Source: Peteryoungia aggregata LMG 23059 (GTDB taxonomy: Bacteria > Pseudomonadota > Alphaproteobacteria > Rhizobiales > Rhizobiaceae). From it: a DNA stretch of 43,926 nucleotides. Below are positions 9,184-17,016 of the stretch, in pieces. The stretch covers positions 1 through 43,926 of the forward strand of contig NZ_JAUSUW010000022.1 of assembly GCF_030814435.1 (NCBI RefSeq), read 5' to 3'. Position 1 is the first letter of the stretch; the number at the start of each line of letters is the position of its first letter. Both the position numbers and the translations under genes were made by a program. The notes under the pieces are model-generated. The model made no database searches, had not been told where the DNA came from, and worked only from the letters and a program-made list of their open reading frames with translations.

Positions 9184-10173
9184 CTATCGAAGGATTATAA
9201 GGCCGCCGGGAATACGGTAGAATCCGACACCTGCGGCATCGGCCAGGGTCTTCAGCGCGCCCTCGACATCATCGAGACGATAATTGCCGGTGACGACCAT
9301 CAGGTTCACCCGCTCATCCGCGACCATGATCGGCCCCCGGTGATATCGCCGCAGTTCTTCCAGCACCGTGCCGAGCCGGGCGTTTTCGAAGATGATGCGC
9401 CCATCCCGCCAGGCAAGTGCCGTGGACGGGTCTGCCGCATGCACCGGCGAAACGGCGGATGCCGTCACGCTGACGGCCTCGCCAGGCGCAAGTTCGGCCT
9501 TCCCTTGGTTCTCGCAAAGACAGAGGACCTGAACGCGGCCCCGCTCCAGAACGACCTCATCCTCGTCATCGCCGGTTTTCACGGAAAAGGCCGTGCCTAA
9601 AACTTCCACCGCACCGTATTGGCCGCTGACAGTGAAGGGATGGGCGGCGTCATGGACCACATCGAAGAAAGCTTCGCCGCGCAGCAGGCGGATGTGACGC
9701 TTGCCGGCATCAAAATCCAGCGCCACCGCCGTGCCGGTGTTCAGCATCATGGTCGAACCGTCCGGCAAGGAAACGGTCGTCTGGCTGCCGGTCCCGGTCA
9801 GGTAATCCGCCTGGAAGGCGATGTTGAGTGCCGGATACTGCCAGACGCCGGCAGCAAGCAGAACCGAGGCGGCCAATGCGGCTGCCTGCTTCGGAAACCG
9901 GCGCTTCGGCCTGATCAGGGCAGACTTAGCGACGGGCAATGCCATGACCGCATCAAGAAAAGGCTTCGAATTCCACAGGGTTTCCAGCGCACGGAATGCC
10001 GCCTCATGGCGCGGATCTTCACCCAGCCATGCCTTAAAAGCGCCCTCCGTCACGCCGTCCGGTTCAGCCCCTCGAAGACGGACAAACCAGTCCAGCGCCT
10101 GATCCCCCACCGGATCGGCATGGGTCAATTCGCTGTCGGTCTGCCCGGTTTCATGCGCGTCCTGATGTCCCAC
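9184..10173 (-). CDS. fecR: FecR-family anti-sigma/sigma regulator
   Basis: This 329-residue single-span inner-membrane regulator has an N-terminal cytoplasmic DUF4880 segment (residues 25-70, ALDWFVRLRG ... FKAWLGEDPRHEAAFRALE). A membrane segment lies near 94-112. The periplasmic FecR domain includes VSLPDGSTMMLNTGTAV and the HPFTV..GAVEVLGTAFSV block. A C-terminal STN-like segment follows. It relays receptor occupancy to the ECF sigma factor. The start is GTG and directly abuts the stop of a small ORF. Its position between fecI and the receptor is the standard arrangement. Confidence 0.9.
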   Translation of the reverse strand: MGHQDAHETGQTDSELTHADPVGDQALDWFVRLRGAEPDGVTEGAFKAWLGEDPRHEAAFRALETLWNSKPFLDAVMALPVAKSALIRPKRRFPKQAAALAASVLLAAGVWQYPALNIAFQADYLTGTGSQTTVSLPDGSTMMLNTGTAVALDFDAGKRHIRLLRGEAFFDVVHDAAHPFTVSGQYGAVEVLGTAFSVKTGDDEDEVVLERGRVQVLCLCENQGKAELAPGEAVSVTASAVSPVHAADPSTALAWRDGRIIFENARLGTVLEELRRYHRGPIMVADERVNLMVVTGNYRLDDVEGALKTLADAAGVGFYRIPGGLIILR

Positions 10174-10314
10174 TCAGCCGATCCGATCGAAACGTGTTTG
10201 CGGGGTCCTGATAGCTTGACGTTTGAAGATGTCAAACCCGGCAAAATCGACTGAGAGACCGGAGGCGGCGGCTGCCTCAATGGTGCTGGTCCGGATGATC
10301 GATGAAAGCGCCAT
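10174..10314 (-). CDS. Possible small protein (46 aa) between fecI and fecR
   Basis: An ATG at 10314 is preceded by a good ribosome-binding site (GAGGAACAC then ATG) that overlaps the fecI stop codon. The frame stops exactly one base before the fecR GTG. The peptide begins MALSSIIRTSTIEAAAASG, ends PQTRFDRIG, and has no membrane segment. I recognise no family. It could be a coupling peptide that keeps ribosomes on the mRNA between fecI and fecR, or simply a leader. Its exact fit to the gap is the main support. Confidence 0.35.
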   Translation of the reverse strand: MALSSIIRTSTIEAAAASGLSVDFAGFDIFKRQAIRTPQTRFDRIG

Positions 10315-10322
10315 TGTGTTCC

Positions 10323-10838
10323 TCACTTTCCATCCAGACGCGCCAGGGCATCCCGGCAATGGGCCATGGCCAGCTTCAGATCGTTGAACACGGTACGCTC
10401 CGAAATGCCGAGATGTTCGGCGATGCGCACATTCGACCATTCCTCGATACGGCTCAACACCAGCACGTCCTGTACGCGTTTCGGCAGGGTGGAAAGCGCC
10501 TTCTGAAATGCACCAAAGCTCTGTTTCTCAATCAGGGCCTGCTCGATCGAGGGAATGTCATCCGAGATACCGGCAAGCAAACCTTCATCCAGCCCCTCGA
10601 CCTCCGCCCCTGCCCGCGTCTTGCGGCGGCGCAGATAGTCAAGCGCAAGATTGCGCGCCGTCTGATACAGAAAGCCTTCGAGATGGTCTACCCGCCCACT
10701 CTCGACGGCCTTGCGAGCGCGTAGATAGGTTTCCTGCGCAAGGTCTTCCGCCGTCTGGGGATCGCGCACGATGCGCATGACGGTCCATAATAGGGAGCGC
10801 CGGTGGGCGGCGAATATGGCGTTCAGAATTGCAGGCAA
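10323..10838 (-). CDS. fecI: ECF RNA polymerase sigma factor (FecI type)
   Basis: This 171-residue ECF sigma factor has region 2 at about 8-75 (VRDPQTAEDLAQETYLRARK, then HLEGFLYQTARNLALDYLRRR) and region 4 at about 110-165 (LPKRVQDVLVLSRIEEWSNVRIAEHLGISERTVFNDL). The start appears to be TTG at 10838, with a GGGAGG ribosome-binding site 8 bases upstream and no nearby ATG or GTG. It would direct polymerase to the receptor operon under iron limitation and siderophore signalling. It is the first gene of the minus-strand iron locus. Confidence 0.9.
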   Translation of the reverse strand: MPAILNAIFAAHRRSLLWTVMRIVRDPQTAEDLAQETYLRARKAVESGRVDHLEGFLYQTARNLALDYLRRRKTRAGAEVEGLDEGLLAGISDDIPSIEQALIEKQSFGAFQKALSTLPKRVQDVLVLSRIEEWSNVRIAEHLGISERTVFNDLKLAMAHCRDALARLDGK

Positions 10839-11241
10839 GCGTAATGCCTCCCGGAGGCCGACAGTGCATCAACTGGAAACTTTGCGCCACTCTCCGACCG
10901 CTGTACCACGCGCCAACCGCCCTGTTTCGCCTCCCTGGCCACGATCTCCGCCCGGGACGAACGCCAGCCTCTGGCTCGTGGCCAATGACGTAGAAGGGGC
11001 TTCTCATACAAACTGGTTTTTCCAACCAATGATCGCCAGATATTACGATCAAAAAGGATGCGCAACATAAACTTGATAATTCTATACATGTATTAGGTGC
11101 CGAGCACTTACTTTTCGCATTCAGCGCCAAGAAGGCATTCTCAATACTGAAAACGCTTCTGCAAAATGCGGCAGAACGCACCGTGACCGGCCTTTGGGAC
11201 AGGATCGGAAAATTTGTCGACCTCATAGAACCTCAAGAGGC
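10839..11241. other. Gene-free stretch upstream of fecI
   Basis: No convincing gene is present. The fecI promoter must lie here on the minus strand. There is an imperfect inverted repeat, TTCTCA-ATAC-TGAAAA, at 11138-11153 and a palindrome ATACATGTAT at 11084-11093 in an A/T-richer part. Either could be a regulator site. I cannot match them to a firm Irr, RirA or Fur consensus. An 88-codon minus-strand frame (10823-11089) overlaps the fecI start and resembles no protein family I know. Confidence 0.4.
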
Positions 11242-11271
11242 TGGCCTGCTGCGGGTTTATAGGACAAGAGG

Positions 11272-12169
11272 TTAAGCTAATCGCACCTTGGCCCCAAAGT
11301 CATTGGGGCTGAGATAGCCCAGTGTCGAGTGGCGGCGCTTCGGATTGTAGAAGCGCTCGATGTAATCGAACACATCTGCTCTGGCGTCGTTCCTCGTGCG
11401 ATAAACCTTCCGTGCTGTTATCTCCGTTTTTAATGATGAGAAGAAACTCTCCATCGCGGCGTTGTCCCAGACATTTCCAGAACGGTTCATCGAGCAGGTG
11501 ATGCCGTGGTCGCCGATGAGGCGCTGGAACTGCTCGCTCGTATATTGGCTTCGCTGATCGGAATGATGCAGGAGCGCATCTGGTTTTCCTCGACGCCAGA
11601 TCGCCATGATCAGAGCATCTGTGACGAGTTGGGCCGTCATGTTGGCATTCATCGACCAGCCGACGACACGGCGTGAGAACAGGTCAATGACGACAGCTAC
11701 ATACAGCCAGCCTTCTGCGGTCCAGATATAGGTGAAGTCAGCCACCCATTTCTGGTTCGCCCGCTCTGCCATGAACTGGCGGTCCAGCACGTTCGGCATG
11801 ATGACGGCACGGTCACCGGCATCTTTCGGCAAGCCACGCCGTCTCGGCCTGGCCCTGAGTGCATTCAAGCGCATCAGCCGCTCCATACGATGGAGGCCAC
11901 AGGATAATCCTTCTTCCAGCACGTCATGCCATACGCGGCGAGCACCATAAGTGCCGTCGCTGGACTTGAAGCTCTGCGTGATCTTGTCCAGCAGAACCTC
12001 ATCATAGCGGGCGTGTTCGCTCGGAGAACGACTGAGCCAGGCATGGAAACCTGAACGAGACCCCCCCGGCGCTTCGCAGAGCCATGCCACCCTCTGCCCG
12101 GCCGTCGTTGCGCAGCAACGACGAGAGGGGCCAGATCGAACGGTGCTTTGCAATGAACGCGAACTTCAT
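11272..12169 (-). pseudogene. IS3-family transposase orfB, frameshifted
   Basis: The integrase core of an IS3-family transposase is clear. It shows ANQKWVADFTYIWT with the first catalytic Asp, HHSDQRSQYTS with the second Asp (most relatives have HSDxGSQYT, so the Gly is replaced by Arg), NVWDNAAMESFFSSLKTE with the catalytic Glu, and the closing HSTLGYLSPNDF. The natural start is the ATG at 12169, reading MKFAFIAKHRSIWPLS. That frame is then lost, and the family sequence resumes in another frame at AWLCEAPGG. The break corresponds to about 37 extra bases (12088-12124), so no full-length product is made. Confidence 0.8.
12103..12123. repeat. Small palindrome inside the orfB insertion
   Basis: CGTCGTTGC at 12103-12111 and GCAACGACG at 12115-12123 form a perfect 9-bp inverted repeat with a 3-base spacer. 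It lies within the extra bases that break orfB, and could be a replication-slippage or excision scar. Confidence 0.5.
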
Positions 12170-12274
12170 ATCGCGTCCCTGGCAAAGTAGGCTTCGGCCT
12201 CTTTTTTAGGATATCGCGCTCCGCCTTCAGCTTGGCGACTTCACGACGGAGCCGCTCGATCTCAAGCTGCTCCG
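12166..12274 (-). pseudogene. IS3-family transposase orfA, C-terminal remnant
   Basis: The minus-strand frame reads EQLEIERLRREVAKLKAERD followed by ILKK, the leucine-zipper tail typical of OrfA. Next comes a run A-AAA-AAG, the usual -1 frameshift heptamer of the family. In the -1 frame it ends EAEAYFARDAI with a TGA that overlaps the orfB ATG. Upstream of the 22-bp repeat at 12275-12296 this frame meets a stop, and no helix-turn-helix segment is found, so the first half of orfA is missing. Confidence 0.6.
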
Positions 12275-12296
12275 TGACCTGAGCCCCTGACCTTGC
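12275..12296 (-). repeat. 22-bp repeat, copy A (other copy at 43724-43745, inverted)
   Basis: On the minus strand these 22 bases start GCAAGGTCAG and end GCTCAGGTCA. They are identical, base for base, to 43724-43745 on the plus strand, and the flanks share nothing. Read on the plus strand, this copy starts TGACCTGAGCCCC, which looks like an IS3-type end. The two copies face each other across about 31.4 kb. Confidence 0.8.
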
Positions 12297-12620
12297 CCCG
12301 TTTCACCGGATAGCTCGGCCGGTGGCCAGCAGTCCTGATCTCACCGAGCTCGGGAAGTTGCAGGTCATTGGTGACGCAGAATGGTCCGCTGGCATGGATT
12401 TCTGGTGCCTGGACACGGGAGGCAGACTTGTGGAACGCAAAAGTCGCGTCGGCGTTCGCGAGACGGTTTGTCGTAACTTTTATTTTTTTGAATTGGTTGC
12501 GCGGGCCTGATTGCACAGAGACTTGTATAAACCCGCTAGCGCAAAACCAACTCTTCGGTGGAAGCAGAATTACGGAACCTTCGTCTTGGTTTCGAAACGA
12601 GAGGTCGCCACGCCAAGTGC

Positions 12621-13571
12621 TCATATGGCGTACCTACGCGCCAGCCAAGCACAGACCATCAGCTGAATCTGATGAAAGAGCATCAACGGCAGCACGATTG
12701 CACCGACCGACTGGCCGGCAAAAATGACGCCGGCCATCGGCACACCGCTCGCCAGGCTCTTCTTCGAACCACAGAAGATCGCCGTGATCCGGTCCTCGCG
12801 GCTGAAACCGAAAAGCTTCGATCCGAACGCCGTAATGAAAAGCACGACGACAAGCAGGGCGATATCGAGCCCGACCACCAGGGCGAGGTCTGCGGTGGAG
12901 AATTCTGACCAAATTCCCTCGATCACGGCATTGGAAAAGGCGAGGTACACCACCATCAGGATCGAGCCGCGATCGACGGGGGCAAGCAGGGACTTACGAG
13001 CCCGGATCCAGTTGCCGATCAAGGGCTGCAGAACCTGCCCAAGCACGAAGGGCAGGAAAAGCTGCAGCAGGATCTTCCAGATCATGTCCAGCGACACCCC
13101 GACATGACCGCCCGCCGAAAACAGCACGGCGACAAGCGCCGGCGTCAGGAACATGCCGAGAATGTTGGATGCAGAGGCAGCGCAGATGGCGGCCGGCACA
13201 TTGCCCCCGGCAATCGAGGTAAAGGCGATCGACGACTGCACCGTCGAAGGCAGCACGCAAACATAGAGCAGACCAAGATAGAGCGCCGGCGGAATGAGCC
13301 ACGGCGAAAGAAGGCCAATAAGCAGACCGAGCAGGGGAAAGACCACGAAGGTCACCGCCAGAATGAAGCTCTGCAGGCGCCAGTGCAGGAAACCGGCCAC
13401 CACCACATCCGTCGAAAGGCGTGCGCCATGCAGGAAGAACAGCAGCGCGACCGCGAAGTTCGTCGCCAGCCCGAACCACTCCGCTGGCTCGCCGGAAATC
13501 GGCAGGAAGGTCGCAAGCACAACCATGGCCACGAGCAGCGTTGTGAAGGTGTCTGGAAGAAAACGTTTCAT
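12621..13571 (-). CDS. Bile acid:sodium symporter-like membrane transporter (SBF-like, YfeH type)
   Basis: This 316-residue inner-membrane protein has about ten hydrophobic segments. LYVCVLPSTVQSSIAFTSIAGGNVPAAICAASASN-type sequence (residues 100-140) and FCGSKKSLASGVPMA near the C-terminus are signatures of the SBF-like (PF13593) branch of the bile acid/arsenite symporter superfamily. The substrate is unknown; organic anions are usual. The ATG at 13571 starts MKRFLPD, the normal family beginning. An earlier in-frame codon would add 24 hydrophilic residues that overlap the divergent regulator's promoter. It ends RRYAI, close to the family's normal end, 78 bases from the decayed IS. Confidence 0.85.
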   Translation of the reverse strand: MKRFLPDTFTTLLVAMVVLATFLPISGEPAEWFGLATNFAVALLFFLHGARLSTDVVVAGFLHWRLQSFILAVTFVVFPLLGLLIGLLSPWLIPPALYLGLLYVCVLPSTVQSSIAFTSIAGGNVPAAICAASASNILGMFLTPALVAVLFSAGGHVGVSLDMIWKILLQLFLPFVLGQVLQPLIGNWIRARKSLLAPVDRGSILMVVYLAFSNAVIEGIWSEFSTADLALVVGLDIALLVVVLFITAFGSKLFGFSREDRITAIFCGSKKSLASGVPMAGVIFAGQSVGAIVLPLMLFHQIQLMVCAWLARRYAI

Positions 13572-13660
13572 CTGAGGGTTCCGGCAGCATCTGGACAGAA
13601 GTCTGAGAGTAGTTATCGTAAAACTCGATGCAAGAAATAACAATCATCGGAAAACGTGAT

Positions 13661-14521
13661 GTGCTCGATCTCGTTCACCTGCGCAGTTTCGTGTCGATTG
13701 CCCAGCTCAGCAGCTTCACCCTCGCCAGTCAGAAACTCGGTTTGCGACAGTCGACTGTCAGCCAGCACCTGCAACGACTGGAACAGGTACTCGGGCGTCG
13801 GCTGTTGGACCGCGACACCCACGGCGTCCGCTTGACGGCTGACGGCGAGGCCCTTCTTCCGCATGCCCGCCAGCTGCTTTCATTGGAACGACAGACGGCG
13901 TCCCTTTTCGAGGCTGCCCAGCCTCGCGGTCGGTTGCGGCTCGGCATCTCGGAAGATCTGGTGTCAGGCCAGCTTCCGGCACTCCTGCAGGACTTCATCG
14001 CCGATTATCCAGCCGTTGAACTCCACCTGACGGTGGCACTCTCCAGGGATCTGGCTGACATGCAGGACAAGGGCGACCTTGATCTGGTCTTTGCGAAGCG
14101 CCGCCTCGGCGATCGCCGCGGCGAGGCGATCCTGCGCGAACAATTGGTCTGGCTGACCGCCGATCCGGACGCGGTTCTGGCAACACCGATCCTGCCGCTG
14201 ATCGTCTTTCCGCCACCGAGCCTGATGAGAACACTGCTCATGGAAGCGCTGGAGCGCGCCGGACACCCATGGCGGATCGTCTGTTCCTGCCAGAGCCTGA
14301 GCGGCCTGACCGCTGCAGCGCGAGCAGGCATGGGCGTCCTTGTCCAGCCGCGCAACCTCGCACCATCAGGGCTTCGGGAACTGCCTCCTTCGGCCCTTCC
14401 GACGATCGAAGATGTCGAATTCGTCCTCGTCGCATCGCCCCGCGCGGATCGGAACACGATCGCCGCCTTTACCCATCTCGTTCGGGAAAGGCTGGCAAAC
14501 GGCCTCCGCCCTGTCCGCTGA
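13661..14521 (+). CDS. LysR-family transcriptional regulator
   Basis: This is a 286-residue LysR-type regulator. The winged HTH is at residues 1-60 (LDLVHLRSFVSIAQLSSFTLASQ ... QSTVSQHLQRLEQVLGRRLLDRD) and a periplasmic-binding-protein-like effector domain follows. It is divergent from the symporter-like gene and probably controls it, as is usual for LysR pairs. I prefer the GTG at 13661 because it gives the standard start (VLDLVHLRSF, with a weak GGAAAA site). The ATG at 13628 would add 11 residues and has no evident ribosome-binding site. Confidence 0.85.
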   Translation: MLDLVHLRSFVSIAQLSSFTLASQKLGLRQSTVSQHLQRLEQVLGRRLLDRDTHGVRLTADGEALLPHARQLLSLERQTASLFEAAQPRGRLRLGISEDLVSGQLPALLQDFIADYPAVELHLTVALSRDLADMQDKGDLDLVFAKRRLGDRRGEAILREQLVWLTADPDAVLATPILPLIVFPPPSLMRTLLMEALERAGHPWRIVCSCQSLSGLTAAARAGMGVLVQPRNLAPSGLRELPPSALPTIEDVEFVLVASPRADRNTIAAFTHLVRERLANGLRPVR

Positions 14522-14574
14522 CACCCCACGCCGCGTTCGATCAAAAAGCGCTTGACGGCTCTCAAGCACGATGT

Positions 14575-14600
14575 TTGGATAATTGGATACAAAAATCCAG
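14575..14600. promoter_or_regulatory. Candidate operator of the GntR regulator
   Basis: Just before the GntR gene lies TTGGATAATTGGATAC followed by AAAAATCCAG. It holds a direct repeat of TTGGATA and an inverted repeat TGGAT/ATCCA around ACAAAA. FadR-branch GntR proteins commonly bind short palindromes of the type ATTGTATACAAT, and ATTGGATACAAA resembles that. The position, 10-35 bases before the start codon, fits autoregulation. Confidence 0.4.
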
Positions 14601-14609
14601 TGAGCCAAA

Positions 14610-15284
14610 ATGTCGATCTCGACCACCGCCACGGCGCATCTTGCCTCCACGGCCGAACAGGAGGCCTATCTCCACCTACAGCGTGCCCTGCGTGTTGGTC
14701 GCTACAAGCCGGGTGAGCGGTTGATCCCGGAAGAAATCGCGACCGAAATCGGCATGAGCCGCATGCCGGTTCGCGAAGCGTTCCGCAGGCTCGCGGCAGA
14801 CGGGCTCGTGACGCTGCGCCCCAATCGCGGCTGCGTTGTCGCAGGCCTCACACTCGACGAGATCCATGAGACCTTCGAGATCCGTTCGGTGCTCGAGGGT
14901 CTGGCTGTCCGCCTCGCCACGCCGCAGATGAATTCCGAAGCCTTCGAAGAACTCGAGCGCCTGTTGGAACGCATGGAACGCGCCGGACAATCGGGCAGCA
15001 GCGACTGGGTCATCCGCCACCAGGAGTTCCACGCCTTCATCTTTGGCCTGAGCAACCGCCCGAAGCTGATCCGACAGATCACGGCGCTGCATGTGGTGAT
15101 CGAGCCCTACATGCGCATCTGGTTCGACTATGTCGACAAGCCGCTCTCTGCCCGCGAAGAGCATCAGAAACTGATTGACGTATTGAGGTCTGGCGATGCC
15201 CGCCAAGCCGAGGCCGTCATGCAGGAACACATCATCGAAACGGCATCCATGATTGCCGACTACGCCAGTCCCGAGCGCCCCTGA
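14610..15284 (+). CDS. GntR-family regulator (FadR/FCD branch)
   Basis: This 224-residue regulator has an N-terminal winged HTH (residues 17-80: GRYKPGERLIPEEIATEIGMSRMPVREAFRRLAADGLV). The C-terminal all-helical FCD domain (88-215) carries conserved metal/ligand positions in EFHAFIFGLSNRP and the EH...EEH segments. FCD regulators sense small carboxylates or amino acids. It is encoded directly before the amino-acid transporter and gamma-glutamyltranspeptidase genes in the same direction, so it probably regulates them. An operator-like repeat precedes its own start. Confidence 0.9.
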   Translation: MSISTTATAHLASTAEQEAYLHLQRALRVGRYKPGERLIPEEIATEIGMSRMPVREAFRRLAADGLVTLRPNRGCVVAGLTLDEIHETFEIRSVLEGLAVRLATPQMNSEAFEELERLLERMERAGQSGSSDWVIRHQEFHAFIFGLSNRPKLIRQITALHVVIEPYMRIWFDYVDKPLSAREEHQKLIDVLRSGDARQAEAVMQEHIIETASMIADYASPERP

Positions 15285-15378
15285 AGCTCGGTCTGATCAT
15301 TTGTCCTGAACCGGGGATACATCCGGCATGGACGGGGAACCGCCGTCATCCACGGCACAACAAAGAAGAGGAAAAGTC

Positions 15379-16230
15379 ATGACGATCAATCGCATGGCCG
15401 CGCTCGCGGCTATCTTCACCACACTTGCATTCACCCAACCGGTTCTGGCGCAGGATGCACCGAAGTCCATCAAGATCGCGACCGAAGGCGCCTATGCGCC
15501 CTGGAATTTCACCACGGCGGACGGCAAGCTCGACGGCCTCGAGATCGAGCTGGCAAACGATCTCTGCGCCCGCATGAAGGTCACCTGCGAAATCGTCTCC
15601 CAGGATTGGGACGGCTTGATCCCCTCGCTCACCGTCGGCAAGTTCGACGTCATCATGGCGAGCATGTTCATCACCCCGAAGCGCCTGGAAACCATCGACT
15701 TCACCCAGCCTTACGCCGTAGACCCCTCAGGCTTCGCGGTCGCCAAGGACAGCGAGCTCGGCAAGCTCGGCATGTCCGCCGAGAAGTTCAAGCTGGAGGA
15801 TGAAGCGGCCGCAGCTGCGGCGATCGACAAGTTGAAGCCGCTGCTTCAGGGCAAGATCGTCGGCGTACAGGCCGCCACCACCAACCTCGACTTCATCAAG
15901 AAGTACTTCGGCGACACCGTCGAGATCCGCGAATACAAGACCACCGAACAGCACGATCTTGACCTCGCCGCCGGCCGCATCGACGCACTCTTTGCCCAGC
16001 AGACGGCACTGGCCGCGACGCTCGCCAAGCCGGAATTCGCCGACTACACGATCGCCGGCCCGGGCTTTGTCGGTGGCGTCTTCGGCCTCGGCACCGGCGC
16101 TGGCCTGCGCAAGGCGGATACCAAGCTCAAGGACATGCTGAACGCAGCCATCGACTCCGCGATTGCGGATGGCACCATCAAGCGCATCTCCGAGAAGTGG
16201 GTCGGCACCGACGTCACCCCGGTCAAGTAA
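15379..16230 (+). CDS. Polar amino-acid ABC transporter substrate-binding protein
   Basis: This 283-residue periplasmic protein is of the SBP_bac_3 (HisJ/ArgT/OccT) family. A signal peptide spans residues 1-23 (ending FTQPVLAQ). The mature start KSIKIATEGAYAPWNFTTADGKLDG-type segment, DWDGLIPSLTVGKFDVIMASMFITPKR and the closing IADGTIKRISEKW are family hallmarks. Start: the ATG at 15379 has a GAGGAAAA site seven bases upstream. An earlier in-frame ATG (15328) would add 17 hydrophilic residues before the signal peptide. The ligand is likely a cationic or gamma-glutamyl amino-acid derivative, given the transpeptidase downstream; this is inference. Confidence 0.9.
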   Translation: MTINRMAALAAIFTTLAFTQPVLAQDAPKSIKIATEGAYAPWNFTTADGKLDGLEIELANDLCARMKVTCEIVSQDWDGLIPSLTVGKFDVIMASMFITPKRLETIDFTQPYAVDPSGFAVAKDSELGKLGMSAEKFKLEDEAAAAAAIDKLKPLLQGKIVGVQAATTNLDFIKKYFGDTVEIREYKTTEQHDLDLAAGRIDALFAQQTALAATLAKPEFADYTIAGPGFVGGVFGLGTGAGLRKADTKLKDMLNAAIDSAIADGTIKRISEKWVGTDVTPVK

Positions 16231-16244
16231 TCAAGGCGGACCGA

Positions 16245-16277
16245 CTGCAGCCGGAGTTCTCGTAACTCCGGCTGCAG
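16245..16277 (+). other. Intercistronic stem-loop after the binding-protein gene
   Basis: CTGCAGCCGGAGTT (16245-16258) is perfectly complementary to 16264-16277 with a 5-base loop. It has no T-run, so it is more likely an mRNA-stabilising or partial-termination hairpin that keeps binding-protein mRNA in excess over the permeases. Confidence 0.7.
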
Positions 16278-16302
16278 GAGTGCCATAAAGGGGTTCGCCC
16301 GC

Positions 16303-17016
16303 ATGCTTGAAAAACTGCATCTGCTCGGTTTCGCCGAAGGCGGGTGGGGCGCTGCGCTGCTCGGCGCAGCCGCGATGACCCTGCTCCTGTCCATCCTGGG
16401 CTTCCTGCTCGGAGCCGTCTTTGGTGCCCTTGGTGCCACAGGCGCTTTGTCGTCGAAACGTGTCCCGAGATTCCTTGCCGCAGCCTATGGCACCGTCTTT
16501 CGTGGCATTCCGGATCTTCTGACGATCTACCTCTTCTACTACGGCGGCAGCGTTGCCCTCACCGCGATCGCCAAAAGCTTCGGTTCTGAAGGCTTCGTCG
16601 GCCTGCCATCGCTGGCAACAGGCGTCATCGCGCTTGGCATCATCTCCGGCGCCTACCAGGCGGAAGTCTATCGCGGCGCCTATCTGGCGGTCGAGCGCGG
16701 ACAGTTCGACGCGGCGAAAGCCTTGGCCCTCTCGCGCCTGCAAATGCTGCGCCTCGTCATCATTCCCCAGCTGATGCGCCATGCAATCCCGGGTCTCAGC
16801 AATGTCTGGCAGCTGGTGCTGAAGGATTCCGCCCTGATCTCCGTGATTGGCCTCGTCGAATTGATGCGCCAGGCGCAGATCGGTGCCGGCTCCACCCGAG
16901 AGCCCTTCCTCTTCTACCTCGCAGCCGCCGCGCTCTATTTCGTGATCGCCGGCATCACCGGACAGGTGTTCCGCGTCGCCGAAACGCGCACATCCCGGGG
17001 GATCATGCATCGATGA
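16303..17016 (+). CDS. Amino-acid ABC transporter permease (HisQ type)
   Basis: This 237-residue inner-membrane permease of the HisMQ family has five or so membrane segments. The EAA loop that docks the ATPase is at about residues 120-160 (GAYQAEVYRGAYLAVERGQFDAAKALALSR). FRGIPDLLTIYLFYYGG is the usual family motif. Its stop overlaps the start of the second permease (ATGA), so the two are translationally coupled. It works as a heterodimer with that protein. No ATPase gene is found in this operon. Confidence 0.92.
   Translation: MLEKLHLLGFAEGGWGAALLGAAAMTLLLSILGFLLGAVFGALGATGALSSKRVPRFLAAAYGTVFRGIPDLLTIYLFYYGGSVALTAIAKSFGSEGFVGLPSLATGVIALGIISGAYQAEVYRGAYLAVERGQFDAAKALALSRLQMLRLVIIPQLMRHAIPGLSNVWQLVLKDSALISVIGLVELMRQAQIGAGSTREPFLFYLAAAALYFVIAGITGQVFRVAETRTSRGIMHR

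Larger units (their letters stand above)
11242..12543 (-). mobile_element. Decayed IS3-family insertion sequence
   Basis: The left end begins TGGCCTGCTGCGGG at 11242. On the right, TATAAACCCGC at 12526-12536 is the inverse of GCGGGTTTATA at 11251-11261. This gives a candidate element of about 1.3 kb, the family's usual size. Inside are orfB and the tail of orfA on the minus strand. There is no clear target duplication. The 5' half of orfA is unrecognisable (12297-12543) and orfB carries an internal insertion, so the element looks dead. The borders are tentative. Confidence 0.55.

Noticed and set aside
10823..11089. 88-codon minus-strand frame before fecI
   Set aside because: It overlaps the fecI start, has no good ribosome-binding site and no known family; kept only as a note in the gap description.
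12297..12624. Minus-strand frame of 120 codons between the IS orfA remnant and the symporter-like gene
   Set aside because: It shows no helix-turn-helix or other family sequence, crosses the proposed IS end and lacks a ribosome-binding site; it is not accepted as orfA.
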